From NCBI GenBank assembly GCA_002292815.1, contig DBBX01000027.1, positions 80,949 through 144,948 of the forward strand: a stretch of DNA of 64,000 nucleotides. The letters run 5' to 3'. A program made the translations under genes and the position numbers. The notes under the pieces are model-generated. The model did not search any database, was not told the DNA's origin, and saw only the letters and a list, made by a program, of their open reading frames with translations. The stretch's first letter is position 1. Each line of letters starts with the position of its first letter. Positions 53,979 to 63,985 of this stretch are shown here, in pieces. Origin of the DNA: Thiotrichaceae bacterium UBA973. GTDB lineage: Bacteria; Pseudomonadota; Gammaproteobacteria; Eutrophobiales; Eutrophobiaceae.

Positions 53979-55173
53979 AGGCCGGCACCGCATTATTTAT
54001 GGTATTGCGATTATCCTGGCGGTTTTCATATTCAACTCGTAAAAGAATAGCCAACAACATACAAAAGACAATCAAACTATTACCACCATAACTCATCATC
54101 GGTAGCGTTAAACCCTTGGTAGGTAAAACACCCATGTTCACACCAATATTTATATATGCTTGTATGCCAACAATTAATCCAATGCCGTAAGCAAAGTAGG
54201 CAGCAAAATATTTCTCTACACGTTCAGCTATGTGTCCAATCACAAATGCTCGCCAGACAATAAAAGAATATAAAATAATCATCGTAATACTACCGAACAA
54301 TCCCAGTTCTTCTGCCAAAACAGAAAAAACAAAGTCAGTATGTGCTTCCGGTAAATAAAAAAGCTTTTGAACACTACTGCCAAGACCTACGCCGAACCAA
54401 TCGCCGCGACCAAATGCAATCAAAGCCTGCGTCAACTGGAAACCACTGTCATAAGGATCCTTCCAGGGATCGACAAAGCTCATAAGTCGTTGCATACGAT
54501 AAGGAGAAAGAATTGCCAGTGTGATTAATGCGCTAACCGCAACGGACACCCATGCAAAAAAACGTGTCAATGGGACACCGCCCATGAACAACATGCCTAA
54601 TGCGGTTGCAAACAAGACAACACTTGCACCGAAATCAGGTTCAAGTAACAACAAACCTGAGATAAAAGTCAGTACTCCAATCGGCTTGATAAATCCAGTG
54701 AAGTCTGTTTGTACGGTTTTTCCATGGCGCACCAGATATCCAGCAAGATAAGCAATGACACATAACTTAACTGGTTCAGAGGCTTGTAAAGCGAATGGCC
54801 CCAGTTGAACCCAACGCATACTGCCATTAACTTCTTTACCAACACCGGGAATCAAAATCAAGATTAATAAGAATATTGCCACCATCAATAAAGGCACACT
54901 GACGACTTCCCAGAATCGCATTGGAATTTTCAAAATTATCAACGCAAAGGATAAACCCATTGTTGCTGCTATGCCCTGTCGCCAAAAATAATGTAATGGG
55001 TCATTAAATTCCTTGGCTGAAATTGAAATAGATGCAGATGCCACCATAACCAAGCCAATGCAAAGTATTAATAAAGAGATGCCCATTAACCAGAGGTCGT
55101 AACCTGCTATTAATTTATTCTTCACATGGTAGTGTGAAGGTACTGTTGCCTGTTGTTTATACACTGCAGACAT
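53971..55173 (-). CDS. ftsW: Peptidoglycan glycosyltransferase FtsW
   Basis: A 400-residue SEDS-family membrane protein that polymerises lipid II at the septum together with FtsI. About ten transmembrane segments are visible. Family motifs: FWRQGIAATMGL, VNGSMRWVQLGPFALQASE, LEPDFGASVV and LPTKGLTLPMMSYGGNSL. The ATG at 55173 shares one base with the murD stop (TGATG). An in-frame TTG just upstream is not favoured. Confidence 0.95.
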   Translation of the reverse strand: MSAVYKQQATVPSHYHVKNKLIAGYDLWLMGISLLILCIGLVMVASASISISAKEFNDPLHYFWRQGIAATMGLSFALIILKIPMRFWEVVSVPLLMVAIFLLILILIPGVGKEVNGSMRWVQLGPFALQASEPVKLCVIAYLAGYLVRHGKTVQTDFTGFIKPIGVLTFISGLLLLEPDFGASVVLFATALGMLFMGGVPLTRFFAWVSVAVSALITLAILSPYRMQRLMSFVDPWKDPYDSGFQLTQALIAFGRGDWFGVGLGSSVQKLFYLPEAHTDFVFSVLAEELGLFGSITMIILYSFIVWRAFVIGHIAERVEKYFAAYFAYGIGLIVGIQAYINIGVNMGVLPTKGLTLPMMSYGGNSLIVFCMLLAILLRVEYENRQDNRNTINNAVPAYA

Positions 55174-56522
55174 CAATACGCCTCCAATGCATTAACTGCA
55201 GCAACAAATGCATCACCACGCTGTTGATAATTTTCATACATGTCCAGACTTGCACAGGCCGGAGCAAGTAGGACTACATCACCTGCCTCTGCCAAGTCGC
55301 TTGCAATCTTTACCGCTTCATTCATATCAATCACAAATTCGTGCATGACCTCTGAACCAATAGCATCTGCTATTTTTTTTGCATCGGCGCCCAATAACAA
55401 AACATGTTTCACATATTGTTTAATAATTGGATTCAAACTGGATAAATCTGCACCCTTACTATCGCCACCGGCAATAAGAATAATATTGCCAAGATCGCAA
55501 AGCCCTTTAATAGAGGCGATACAAGCACCCACATTTGTCGCCTTCGAATCGTTGTACCAATCAACCTTGTTAATCGTTGCGACTCGCTGACACCTATGTT
55601 CCAGACCTGAAAACCTTTTTAAGGTTTCTACCATTGCACCAACTGATACGTTGACAGAGCTCGCCAAAGCCATTGCAGCTAGAGCATTGGCAACATTATG
55701 TTCACCTTTTATTCCAAGCTCATCTTGTTTGATGATTTTGTTATCACCCTGACATAACCAAACTTCAGCATTATCTTTAATAATGCCGAAGTTATTCTTC
55801 TCAGGTGTGTCGAGGGTAAAAGAAATAGATTCCCTCGAATTGTCATCCATTGCTCTCACCACATCATCATCTAGATTGATGACCATCAATCCATTACCTG
55901 AATAGATCCTTTTCTTTGCATTAGCGTATTCATCTGCATTCGCATACCGATCCATATGATCAGGTGAGATATTTAATATCACGCTTGCATGTGCACTTAA
56001 GGAAAAAGTTGTTTCTAATTGGAAACTAGATAACTCAAGTACATATATATCGGGAATATCTTCATTTAGTAATTGAAGTGCTGGTGTACCCAGGTTTCCA
56101 CCGACACATGTTTTCAAACCAGCTTGCCGAGTCATCTCCGCAATTAAAGTTGTAACGGTGCTCTTTCCATTAGAACCAGATACTGCAATTATTGGTGCCT
56201 TCGCTTGTTGGCAAAATAATTCAATGTCACCAAAAACAGGAATTCCAGTTGCAATCGCTTGTTTAACAGCCTCGTTATTTAACGACACCCCTGGACTTAG
56301 AATTATTTGATCTGATGACAACAGGACTTCTGCATTGATTTCCCCAAGAAATGTAGCGACGGGTGTGCGCTGAGTCTTTAATGTCGAGAGACCTGGCGGA
56401 TTAACGCGACTGTCCGTAACAGCAATATTCAAGCCTTTATCCAACAGATAACGCACGCACGAGAGCCCAGTCTTGCCAAGACCGACAATGACCACATCGT
56501 AATGGTGTTTAGTTTTTTTCAT
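55173..56522 (-). CDS. murD: UDP-N-acetylmuramoyl-L-alanine-D-glutamate ligase MurD
   Basis: A 449-residue Mur ligase that adds D-glutamate. The N-terminal Rossmann part reads VVIVGLGKTGLSCVRYLL, the ATP loop AVSGSNGKSTVTTLIAEM, and later LSSFQLETTFSL, NISPDHMDRY and YNDSKATNVGACIAS. The ATG at 56522 is preferred to a TTG ten codons upstream. mraY ends 40 bp upstream. Confidence 0.95.
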   Translation of the reverse strand: MKKTKHHYDVVIVGLGKTGLSCVRYLLDKGLNIAVTDSRVNPPGLSTLKTQRTPVATFLGEINAEVLLSSDQIILSPGVSLNNEAVKQAIATGIPVFGDIELFCQQAKAPIIAVSGSNGKSTVTTLIAEMTRQAGLKTCVGGNLGTPALQLLNEDIPDIYVLELSSFQLETTFSLSAHASVILNISPDHMDRYANADEYANAKKRIYSGNGLMVINLDDDVVRAMDDNSRESISFTLDTPEKNNFGIIKDNAEVWLCQGDNKIIKQDELGIKGEHNVANALAAMALASSVNVSVGAMVETLKRFSGLEHRCQRVATINKVDWYNDSKATNVGACIASIKGLCDLGNIILIAGGDSKGADLSSLNPIIKQYVKHVLLLGADAKKIADAIGSEVMHEFVIDMNEAVKIASDLAEAGDVVLLAPACASLDMYENYQQRGDAFVAAVNALEAY

Positions 56523-56562
56523 CGTTATCTTTTTTTCTGTCTTACAAAGCAACTGGCATCCC

Positions 56563-57645
56563 TCATCGTATCTTCAGGCTAGCAAGGCCAATCAATACCA
56601 GGATGACGGTAATAATCCAGAACCGAACAATGACCCTGGGTTCTGGCCAACCTTTAAGTTCATAGTGATGATGCAAGGGGGCCATTCTAAAAATCCGCTT
56701 ACCGGTTAACTTATACGAACCAACTTGTAAAATGACCGATACCGTTTCCATAACAAAGACACCGCCCATAATGAATAGCGCTAGTTCTTGTCGTGTGACT
56801 ACAGCAACGACACCTAACGCTGCTCCTAGTGCCAAGGCGCCTATATCGCCCATAAAGACTTGAGCGGGATAAGTATTAAACCAAAGGAAACCCAGCCCCG
56901 AACCAACTATGGCTGCACAAAAGATTGCAACTTCACCAACGCCAGGAATAAATGGAATACCAAGATATTTTGAAAATCCAGCATGACCAGTGGCATAAGC
57001 AAATATAGCTAACGCACCAGCGACCATAACGGTCGGTAGAATGGCTAAACCATCTAAACCATCTGTCAGATTAACCGCATTACTTGAACCAACGATGACA
57101 AAATAGGCAAGCACGACATACAACCATCCCAGATCAAAAACGAATGCTTTAACAAATGGCACAATTAATTGTGTTTCAACGGGGAGAACGGCAGTTTGAA
57201 AAAGATAAACCGCGGCGCATATACCCACTGCAGACTGTGCCGTGTATTTATATTTAGCACTTAGTCCCTTTGGATTGTTATAAATAACTTTTTTATAGTC
57301 ATCAATTAAACCGATAACGCCAAACAATAACGTTACTATTAAGACAACCAATACATAACGATTATTTAAATCCGCCCAACATAATGTACTAAAGGTTATA
57401 GAAACCAGAATTAACAGGCCTCCCATGGTAGGAGTACCAGACTTTTCAAGATGCGTTTCCGGGCCATCGTCTCTAACACTTTGGCCGATCTGTTTATTAG
57501 TCAAATGACGTATTAAATAGGGGCCAAATATAAAGGAGACAAATAGTGACGTCAGCACACCTAAAATAGTTCTTAAAGTCAAATAACGAAATACATTAAA
57601 GCCGCTATCAAACTGTGATAGATATTCTGTCAACCAGAACAACAT
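56563..57645 (-). CDS. mraY: Phospho-N-acetylmuramoyl-pentapeptide transferase MraY
   Basis: A 360-residue membrane enzyme that makes lipid I by moving phospho-MurNAc-pentapeptide to undecaprenyl phosphate. Ten transmembrane segments, with the catalytic aspartates in GLIDDYKKV and NLTDGLDGLA and the cytoplasmic loop FRMAPLHHHYELKGW. Length equals the E. coli protein. It shares bases with the murF stop (TAATG). Confidence 0.97.
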   Translation of the reverse strand: MLFWLTEYLSQFDSGFNVFRYLTLRTILGVLTSLFVSFIFGPYLIRHLTNKQIGQSVRDDGPETHLEKSGTPTMGGLLILVSITFSTLCWADLNNRYVLVVLIVTLLFGVIGLIDDYKKVIYNNPKGLSAKYKYTAQSAVGICAAVYLFQTAVLPVETQLIVPFVKAFVFDLGWLYVVLAYFVIVGSSNAVNLTDGLDGLAILPTVMVAGALAIFAYATGHAGFSKYLGIPFIPGVGEVAIFCAAIVGSGLGFLWFNTYPAQVFMGDIGALALGAALGVVAVVTRQELALFIMGGVFVMETVSVILQVGSYKLTGKRIFRMAPLHHHYELKGWPEPRVIVRFWIITVILVLIGLASLKIR

Positions 57646-59003
57646 TAGTTCTGTTCCTCCGTTAATCTATTTACAATACGTTCCATCTGCATGGCACGAG
57701 AACCTTTAACCAGAATCGTTGTGTCTTTAGTTAATAACTCTAACAACACTTTATTCAGTGCTTCATAAGACTCAAAATGTAATGCACCATCACCGTAAGC
57801 CTCCATTGCATTTATGCTCAAGTCACCAATAGTAAATAAACCATCAATACCTGCTTGTTTCGCTACTACACCAGCATCATGATGTAACTCTATCGCTGTA
57901 TCACCGAGCTCACCCATATCCCCCAACACCAAATAACGTGTCCCTTCAAGATTACTCAGAACATTTAATGCCGCCTCTAAAGAAGTGGGATTAGCGTTAT
58001 AAGTATCATCAATAATTCGTGCACCTTGCTTACCTTGGTTAGTCTGCAAACGCCCTTTAACCGGCGACATTTTTTCAAATCCACTTTTAATGGATTGCAA
58101 AGGAATATCCAGACTCAAACAACAGGCTGCTGCAGCCAATGCATTCATAACATTGTGTGTCCCGGAAAGGGGTAAAATTATATTGATTGCACCAGCTGAA
58201 CAAATTAATTCAAAATTCGTAGACGCCGATTGTTTAGCCATCTGGATATTTTTTGCTCTAACATCTACGTTTTTAGATTCAATTCCAAAACTAAGTTGAT
58301 TTAGCAATTTGCATTGCTTACTCCAAAATTCTGCATAGGTATCATCAGCATTAATAATTGCAATGCCGGAAGGTTGCAAACCTGAATAGATTTCTGCTTT
58401 CGCTTTTGCGACACCATCTATATCACCAAACCCTTCAAGATGTGCTGGTGCGCATTGCGTGATCACTGCGACATTAGGACGAGCTATAGCACTCAGCCAT
58501 TCAATTTCTCCAGGGTGATTCGCACCCATCTCTATCACTGCATATTGATGCTTTTTATCTAGTCCAAATAGCGTCAATGGCACACCAATATCATTATTCA
58601 GGTTGCCGGGTGTTGCATGTACCTCAGATAATTCAGATAAGATGCTACTGACCATTTCTTTTACTGTTGTCTTGCCATTACTACCGGTTATAGCAACTAC
58701 CGGAACCGTCATTTCTTCACGCCATGATTTTGCTAACAGACCCATTGCCTTTCTCGCATCTTTCACTTTCAAAAATGGTTTGTCATGGTCCACTTCACGT
58801 TCAAGTAATAAAGCAGCAGCACCTTTCTTTTCTGCCATTGACACATAGTCATGTCCATCAAAATTCGCGCCATTCAAGGCGATAAATAAATTTCCTTTCT
58901 CAATAGTTCGGCTATCAATACTACAACCAGAAAATATAATATCTTCGCCACTATAAATAGACTCAATTGCCATAGCCGCTTTGGAAAGTGACATGCTAAT
59001 CAT
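57645..59003 (-). CDS. murF: UDP-N-acetylmuramoyl-tripeptide-D-alanyl-D-alanine ligase MurF
   Basis: A 452-residue Mur ligase that adds D-Ala-D-Ala to complete the pentapeptide. ATP loop AITGSNGKTTVKEMVSSIL, then VIEMGANHPGEI, IDDTYNANPTSLEAAL and VLGDMGELGD. The start at 59003 overlaps the murE stop by four bases (ATGA). Confidence 0.96.
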   Translation of the reverse strand: MISMSLSKAAMAIESIYSGEDIIFSGCSIDSRTIEKGNLFIALNGANFDGHDYVSMAEKKGAAALLLEREVDHDKPFLKVKDARKAMGLLAKSWREEMTVPVVAITGSNGKTTVKEMVSSILSELSEVHATPGNLNNDIGVPLTLFGLDKKHQYAVIEMGANHPGEIEWLSAIARPNVAVITQCAPAHLEGFGDIDGVAKAKAEIYSGLQPSGIAIINADDTYAEFWSKQCKLLNQLSFGIESKNVDVRAKNIQMAKQSASTNFELICSAGAINIILPLSGTHNVMNALAAAACCLSLDIPLQSIKSGFEKMSPVKGRLQTNQGKQGARIIDDTYNANPTSLEAALNVLSNLEGTRYLVLGDMGELGDTAIELHHDAGVVAKQAGIDGLFTIGDLSINAMEAYGDGALHFESYEALNKVLLELLTKDTTILVKGSRAMQMERIVNRLTEEQN

Positions 59004-60508
59004 GATTCTTTTTCCGTCAATCGCCGTGCTAACTCGCGATCGCTAAAAGGTAACAAAGAAGCCCCTATCTGTTGCGTCGTTTCGTGGCCTTTCCCTGCAA
59101 TCAAAATCACATCGTTTTTATTAGCATTTAAAAATGTATTGGTGATCGCATCTGATCGATCATACTTAACCGTAACAATGGACCTGTTGTGAATCCCTTC
59201 AAGGATATTCTCGACAATCTGCTCTGGTGTTTCTGTACGCGGGTTATCATTGGTCAAGACCACCTGGTCCGCTAGCTGTTCAGAGACAGCTCCCATCTGC
59301 GATCGTTTACCTACATCACGATCGCCACCACAACCGAAGACGCAATATAATTTTCCTGAACAGTATGGTCTTAATGCCGTTAATGCCTTTTCAAGAGCAT
59401 CTGGCGTGTGAGCGTAGTCAATAACAAGTAATGGTTTTTCCTCAGTAGAAAAATATTCCATCCGACCTGGAATACCTGTAAACCCTGACAATGCCTCAGC
59501 GATTTGTTCAACATCAAAACCGGACACGCAGAGTGTTGCAAACGCGGCAAGAATATTATCTACATTAAATTCACCCAATAAACTTGTCTGTACAGTTGCT
59601 TGTCCCCACGAACTCGCTATTGATAGAGTTGACTCAAGATTATTAGTCTCTATTTCTTTGCAATAAACAAAAGAAATATCACTCTTAGTCAATTCAGAGA
59701 GATTTTGTTTTGCCGAATAAATAACAGTATTCAATGTTGAAGGTAATGATTCGATGAGTTGAGCACCATAGCTATCATCACTATTAACGATGGCATACTT
59801 AAGTTCTGCTGATTCAAATAATTGAAACTTTGCTTCGGCGTAATCTTCAATCGTTTTATGATAATCAAGATGATCACGTGTTAGATTGGTGAACACGGCA
59901 ATATCAAACTCGGCTCCTGCGACTCGTCCCTGATCCAGGGCATGCGATGATACTTCCATGGCAACAAAATCAACTGCGTCTCGCCAACTCGAAAACAAAG
60001 AATGTAACTTAACTGGATCGGGGGTTGTTGATGTACTGACTTCTAATTGGCGGAACTTTCCATAACCCAAGGTTCCGATGACAGCACTTTGCTGACCGAG
60101 CATATATAAGGCATAGGCAATTATATAAGAAACCGTGGTCTTGCCATTGGTGCCTGTAATGCCGATTAATTGCATCGCCTTTGACGGTTGATCATAAAAT
60201 CGACTTATAATAAATCCAGCTTGTTTACGTAAGTTTGCTACTTTAATTATCTTTATAGAATTTGACTTAGTATTAATCTCTTCATCTTCATCAACTGCAA
60301 TCGCAATTGCACCTGATTGAATTGCATCTTCAATATAATCAATTCCGTTAGCTTGCGAACCTTTGTAAGCTAGAAACAAATCACCAGATCTAACCTTTCT
60401 ACTATCTATAGCGACACCGGTAACATTAAGAGATGCATTAGCTAATGTCGGATCACTAAAAAGATCGCCAAGTGATTTTGAATAATTCAAATTTTCAACT
60501 GTCATCAT
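59000..60508 (-). CDS. murE: UDP-N-acetylmuramoyl-L-alanyl-D-glutamate-2,6-diaminopimelate ligase MurE
   Basis: A 502-residue Mur ligase that adds the third residue of the stem peptide. ATP loop GITGTNGKTTVSYIIAYAL, then AMEVSSHALDQGRV and DYAHTPDALEKAL. TNDNPRTETPEQI carries the DNPR motif that reads meso-diaminopimelate as substrate rather than lysine, as expected for a Gram-negative cell wall. It overlaps the ftsI stop by one base. Confidence 0.96.
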   Translation of the reverse strand: MMTVENLNYSKSLGDLFSDPTLANASLNVTGVAIDSRKVRSGDLFLAYKGSQANGIDYIEDAIQSGAIAIAVDEDEEINTKSNSIKIIKVANLRKQAGFIISRFYDQPSKAMQLIGITGTNGKTTVSYIIAYALYMLGQQSAVIGTLGYGKFRQLEVSTSTTPDPVKLHSLFSSWRDAVDFVAMEVSSHALDQGRVAGAEFDIAVFTNLTRDHLDYHKTIEDYAEAKFQLFESAELKYAIVNSDDSYGAQLIESLPSTLNTVIYSAKQNLSELTKSDISFVYCKEIETNNLESTLSIASSWGQATVQTSLLGEFNVDNILAAFATLCVSGFDVEQIAEALSGFTGIPGRMEYFSTEEKPLLVIDYAHTPDALEKALTALRPYCSGKLYCVFGCGGDRDVGKRSQMGAVSEQLADQVVLTNDNPRTETPEQIVENILEGIHNRSIVTVKYDRSDAITNTFLNANKNDVILIAGKGHETTQQIGASLLPFSDRELARRLTEKES

Positions 60509-62241
60509 CAGTCAAACCCTTGTAGTTGATCGGGTTTCTGTCGATCTGCCATGATCGGGCTGGTAAACGTAGGTAAATCATCTGGTGGGATATTGAGTAT
60601 ACGAAAGGTACCTTCCATCACTTTTGAGAAAACAGGTGCTGCAACAACACCACCGTAATGATGGTCTCCACCAGGCTCATCGATCAAAACAACCATGGCG
60701 AAACGTGGTTCACTCGCAGGCGCGATCCCGGCAAACAAGGAAAGATAACGATCGTCAGAATAACCGCCACGGACAGACTTGTGTACCGTGCCAGTCTTAC
60801 CAATAACACGATAGCCTCTAATTGCTGCACGTTTACCGGTACCACTTGCAGAGACAACTGTCTCCAACATCTTCCTAACCTGCCGTGTAATATTCTCTGG
60901 CATCACCCGCTTGCCCGAAACAGGCCCATTAACCTTTACAAATGAAACTGGCAACATCACACCACCCGTTGCCAAGACAGAATACGCATGGGCAAGTTGT
61001 AAGGGTGTTACCGAAAGGCCATAACCAAATGACAAGGTTGCCATTTCAATTTCTGACCATGTATTAAACGGGTTTAAACTACCAGAGGACTCTCCCGGGA
61101 AACCACTGCCAGTAGATTGACCAAAACCAAACCGACTTAAAGCGTCCCAATATTGTTCTGGCTCTAAAGATAAAGCGATCTTACTAGCGCCAACATTACT
61201 CGATCTCGTGATGACAGTAGAGACATCAATTTTTCCATAATTACGCATATCCTGAACCGTGTATCCACCAACTTTATAATATCCGGGTGAGGTATTGATT
61301 GATGTATGCGGTTTGTAATTCCCGGACTCTAATCCAGCAGCAACTGTAAACGGTTTCATTGTTGAGCCCGGCTCAAAGACATCCGTCACAGCACGATTAC
61401 GATAATACTGGCTCTTTAGACCCTTCCTGTTATTCGGGTTATAGGACGGTTGTCCAACCATCGCCATGATCTCACCGGTTCTAATATCCAACATAACCAG
61501 CGAACCGCCTTTGGCTTGATGATACTTAACGGCCGCTGCCAATTCTCGATAGGCTAGATATTGTACTCGTCGATCAATACTTAATTCGAGTTGTTTGCCT
61601 GGCATGGAAGGCTCAATACTTTCTATGGTTTCAACGATTCTATTTAAACGATCTTTCAATACACGTTTCTTGCCGGGTTTGCCCGTTAGCCAATTATCAT
61701 AGGCTAACTCCAGCCCCTCTTGCCCCTTATCATCTATATTGGTAAAACCAATAAAATGAGAAGTTACCTCAGCAGCTGGATAGTAACGTTTATATTCACG
61801 TTCGGTTGAAACGCCCTTCATACCCAGTTGTTTAACTTTTTTAACGACATCCGGATTAGCATGTCGCATTAAGTAAACAAACTCTCTACTCATACGATCA
61901 CGCAGAATCACTTGTAAATCATTTACTGTCATTCCCATGGCCTCGGCCAACTCAGGTAAACGTTCTACATTTTCAAAAACTTTTCTTGGCGTAACCCAGA
62001 TCGAATCAACTGGCGTACTCATAGCTAACTGTTCACCATTACGATCCGTGATCACACCACGATGTGCCGGGATCTCTACCACACGAATTGACCGCGCATC
62101 ACCATGGTCTTTAAGAAAATCATTATTTAAGAGTTGCAAATAAATAGCGCGCGATGAAAGCACAACCATGCCACAGAGAAATAAACTGAGGATGAGCCAG
62201 CGACGGACAGGATATTGGGCTTGTATGGTACGTAACTTCAT
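60508..62241 (-). CDS. ftsI: Septal peptidoglycan transpeptidase FtsI (PBP3)
   Basis: A 577-residue class B penicillin-binding protein. One N-terminal transmembrane anchor (about 16-35), a pedestal domain with GVITDRNGEQLAMSTPV, and the transpeptidase domain with the active serine in EPGSTMKPF (SxxK), SSNVGASKIAL (SxN) and IGKTGTVHK (KTG). It cross-links septal murein with FtsW. The start overlaps the ftsL stop by four bases. Confidence 0.97.
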   Translation of the reverse strand: MKLRTIQAQYPVRRWLILSLFLCGMVVLSSRAIYLQLLNNDFLKDHGDARSIRVVEIPAHRGVITDRNGEQLAMSTPVDSIWVTPRKVFENVERLPELAEAMGMTVNDLQVILRDRMSREFVYLMRHANPDVVKKVKQLGMKGVSTEREYKRYYPAAEVTSHFIGFTNIDDKGQEGLELAYDNWLTGKPGKKRVLKDRLNRIVETIESIEPSMPGKQLELSIDRRVQYLAYRELAAAVKYHQAKGGSLVMLDIRTGEIMAMVGQPSYNPNNRKGLKSQYYRNRAVTDVFEPGSTMKPFTVAAGLESGNYKPHTSINTSPGYYKVGGYTVQDMRNYGKIDVSTVITRSSNVGASKIALSLEPEQYWDALSRFGFGQSTGSGFPGESSGSLNPFNTWSEIEMATLSFGYGLSVTPLQLAHAYSVLATGGVMLPVSFVKVNGPVSGKRVMPENITRQVRKMLETVVSASGTGKRAAIRGYRVIGKTGTVHKSVRGGYSDDRYLSLFAGIAPASEPRFAMVVLIDEPGGDHHYGGVVAAPVFSKVMEGTFRILNIPPDDLPTFTSPIMADRQKPDQLQGFD

Positions 62242-62501
62242 CTCGCTAATAGAACCACTGAACTACGTTCGGGTATTTTCATACTAAGTTTGGTTCGGGC
62301 AAATGTTTCAATCCTGTCATTGATTGCCCAAGTACTTTGTTCAAGTTGTAATCTGCCCCATTCTTCATTTAATGCATCACGTGTTCGTTCCAGTGTTTGC
62401 AACTCAACAAACAAACGTCGAGTCTCATGACGCGCAATGACGACTTGTAAAGCAGAAATAAAAATGACGATATAAAATCCGTATTGAAATAATATTTTCA
62501 T
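62238..62501 (-). CDS. ftsL: Cell division protein FtsL
   Basis: An 87-residue bitopic protein with one transmembrane segment (about 5-25) followed by a leucine-rich periplasmic coiled coil (LQTLERTRDALNEEWGRLQL). FtsL, with FtsB and FtsQ, activates FtsWI at the septum. It overlaps rsmH and ftsI by four bases each. Identification rests on position and topology, as sequence conservation is always low. Confidence 0.9.
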   Translation of the reverse strand: MKILFQYGFYIVIFISALQVVIARHETRRLFVELQTLERTRDALNEEWGRLQLEQSTWAINDRIETFARTKLSMKIPERSSVVLLAR

Positions 62502-63445
62502 GAGCTAATACGCTCTGCCACACGTAAAGTTGCACTGCGTGATCGCGGATTTTGATTAATTTCTTCTTTAGTAGCCCGTATTTTTTTACCAATTAGCTTC
62601 AGTTGTACATTACTGTTGTCTGGCATGATCGGTATCTCTGGTGGATATGCCTTCGGTGTTGATTGATCACGCATAAATCGTTTAACAATTCGATCTTCCA
62701 ATGAGTGGAAGCTTATCGCTGCTAGCCGACCTCGCGGACATAAAACATCAACGGCTTGTGGCAGCACATCTTTTATCTCATCAAGTTCACGGTTAATGTA
62801 GATACGTAAGGCTTGAAATGTTTTCGTCGCAGGATGAACATCACCTGATTTTTTCGCGTGCTTTCTTGCTGGTACAACTTTTCGCACAAGATCTGCAAGC
62901 TGACTGGTTGTCGTAATCGTATTTTCAACGCGAGCATTAACGATTGCTTTCGCGATTCGTCTTGACGCCCGTTCTTCACCATATTCATAGATCACATTTG
63001 CAATTTCAGTTTCACTAGCATGGTTAAGCCACTCGGCAACCGTTTGTCCTTCAGAAGGATTCATGCGCATATCAAGCGGAGCATCAAATCTAAAACTAAA
63101 ACCACGTTCGGCATCATCTAGCTGCGGTGAAGAAACACCAAAGTCAAATAGAATGCCAGCGACCTGTGCTTCAACTTCATGTCGCCTAACATGTTGCATT
63201 AACATTGTGAAAGAGCCCTTGATAATTTCGAAACGTTCATCTTGAATAAGATCATTGCCAACAGACATAACGGCATCGGGATCCTTATCAAAGGCAAGCA
63301 AACGACCTTCAGGACCAAGTCGTTTAATAATTTCACGACTATGGCCTCCGCGACCGAATGTACCGTCAATGTAGAATCCATCTGCACGAATATTTAGTGC
63401 CTCTATAACCTCATCTAATAAGACTGGTTTATGACCATTACTCAA
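62498..63445 (-). CDS. rsmH: 16S rRNA m4C1402 methyltransferase RsmH (MraW)
   Basis: A 315-residue SAM enzyme that methylates N4 of C1402 in 16S rRNA. It begins HKPVLLDEVIEALNI, followed by IDGTFGRGGHSREIIKRLG (SAM motif), LFDFGVSSPQLDDAERGFS and AISFHSLEDRIVKRFM. Length fits the family. It follows mraZ by about 30 bp and starts the coupled dcw gene string. Confidence 0.96.
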   Translation of the reverse strand: MSNGHKPVLLDEVIEALNIRADGFYIDGTFGRGGHSREIIKRLGPEGRLLAFDKDPDAVMSVGNDLIQDERFEIIKGSFTMLMQHVRRHEVEAQVAGILFDFGVSSPQLDDAERGFSFRFDAPLDMRMNPSEGQTVAEWLNHASETEIANVIYEYGEERASRRIAKAIVNARVENTITTTSQLADLVRKVVPARKHAKKSGDVHPATKTFQALRIYINRELDEIKDVLPQAVDVLCPRGRLAAISFHSLEDRIVKRFMRDQSTPKAYPPEIPIMPDNSNVQLKLIGKKIRATKEEINQNPRSRSATLRVAERISS

Positions 63446-63475
63446 GGTGTTGCATCACTTAACGTCATGACGGCG

Positions 63476-63934
63476 TTACAATGAGAGCGACTGCAATGAT
63501 TCTGGTGTAGGGACCGAATCATCACCAACAGATTCCAACCACTCATCACGCTGAGCATCCCAGGCCGTTTCATTCCAGATTTCGAATTTGTTACCTTGTC
63601 CCAGAATTACTGCTTGCTTAGTGAGTTCTGCATAAGAGCGCAATTCCTTGGGGAGGAGGATGCGACCCTGGCTATCAAGCTGGCAATCTGAGGCATAGCC
63701 GCGCATCATCTGTTTGGTACGTCGACTTTGTTTATCGAAATCGGAAAGAGTGGCCAATTTATCTTCGATCACATCCCATTCAGGCAAGGGATATAGCCAG
63801 AGAGAGCGATCTAATGGGTTTAAGGTGATAACAAGATTATTTTCGGCTTGCACAGCAATAAGATCACGATAACGGCTGGGAACCGCTAAACGCCCCTTAC
63901 TATCAATGCTAATTTTATTAAAGCCTCGAAACAC
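63476..63934 (-). CDS. mraZ: Division/cell wall cluster transcriptional repressor MraZ
   Basis: A 152-residue DNA-binding protein made of two AbrB-like repeats: FRGFNKISIDSKGRLAVPSR and the second copy QLDSQGRILLPKELRSYA. It represses the dcw promoter in E. coli. The GTG at 63934 is chosen: it gives the E. coli length of 152, has GGGGAT 6 bases upstream, and leaves the operator repeats outside the gene. A GTG at 63976 would put the operator inside the coding region. Confidence 0.93.
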   Translation of the reverse strand: MFRGFNKISIDSKGRLAVPSRYRDLIAVQAENNLVITLNPLDRSLWLYPLPEWDVIEDKLATLSDFDKQSRRTKQMMRGYASDCQLDSQGRILLPKELRSYAELTKQAVILGQGNKFEIWNETAWDAQRDEWLESVGDDSVPTPESLQSLSL

Positions 63935-63960
63935 AATGTCATCCCCATTTTGCTGGTAAA

Positions 63961-63985
63961 ATCCACTTTCACCCACAATTCCCCA
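63961..63985 (-). promoter_or_regulatory. MraZ-binding direct repeats upstream of mraZ
   Basis: On the minus strand TGGGG, TGGGT and TGGAT follow each other with 5-base spacers, so the repeats recur every 10 bp. E. coli MraZ binds three TGGGN repeats spaced by 5 bases in front of its own gene. The third copy here deviates at one base. The promoter itself is cut off or unclear at the window edge. Confidence 0.75.
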
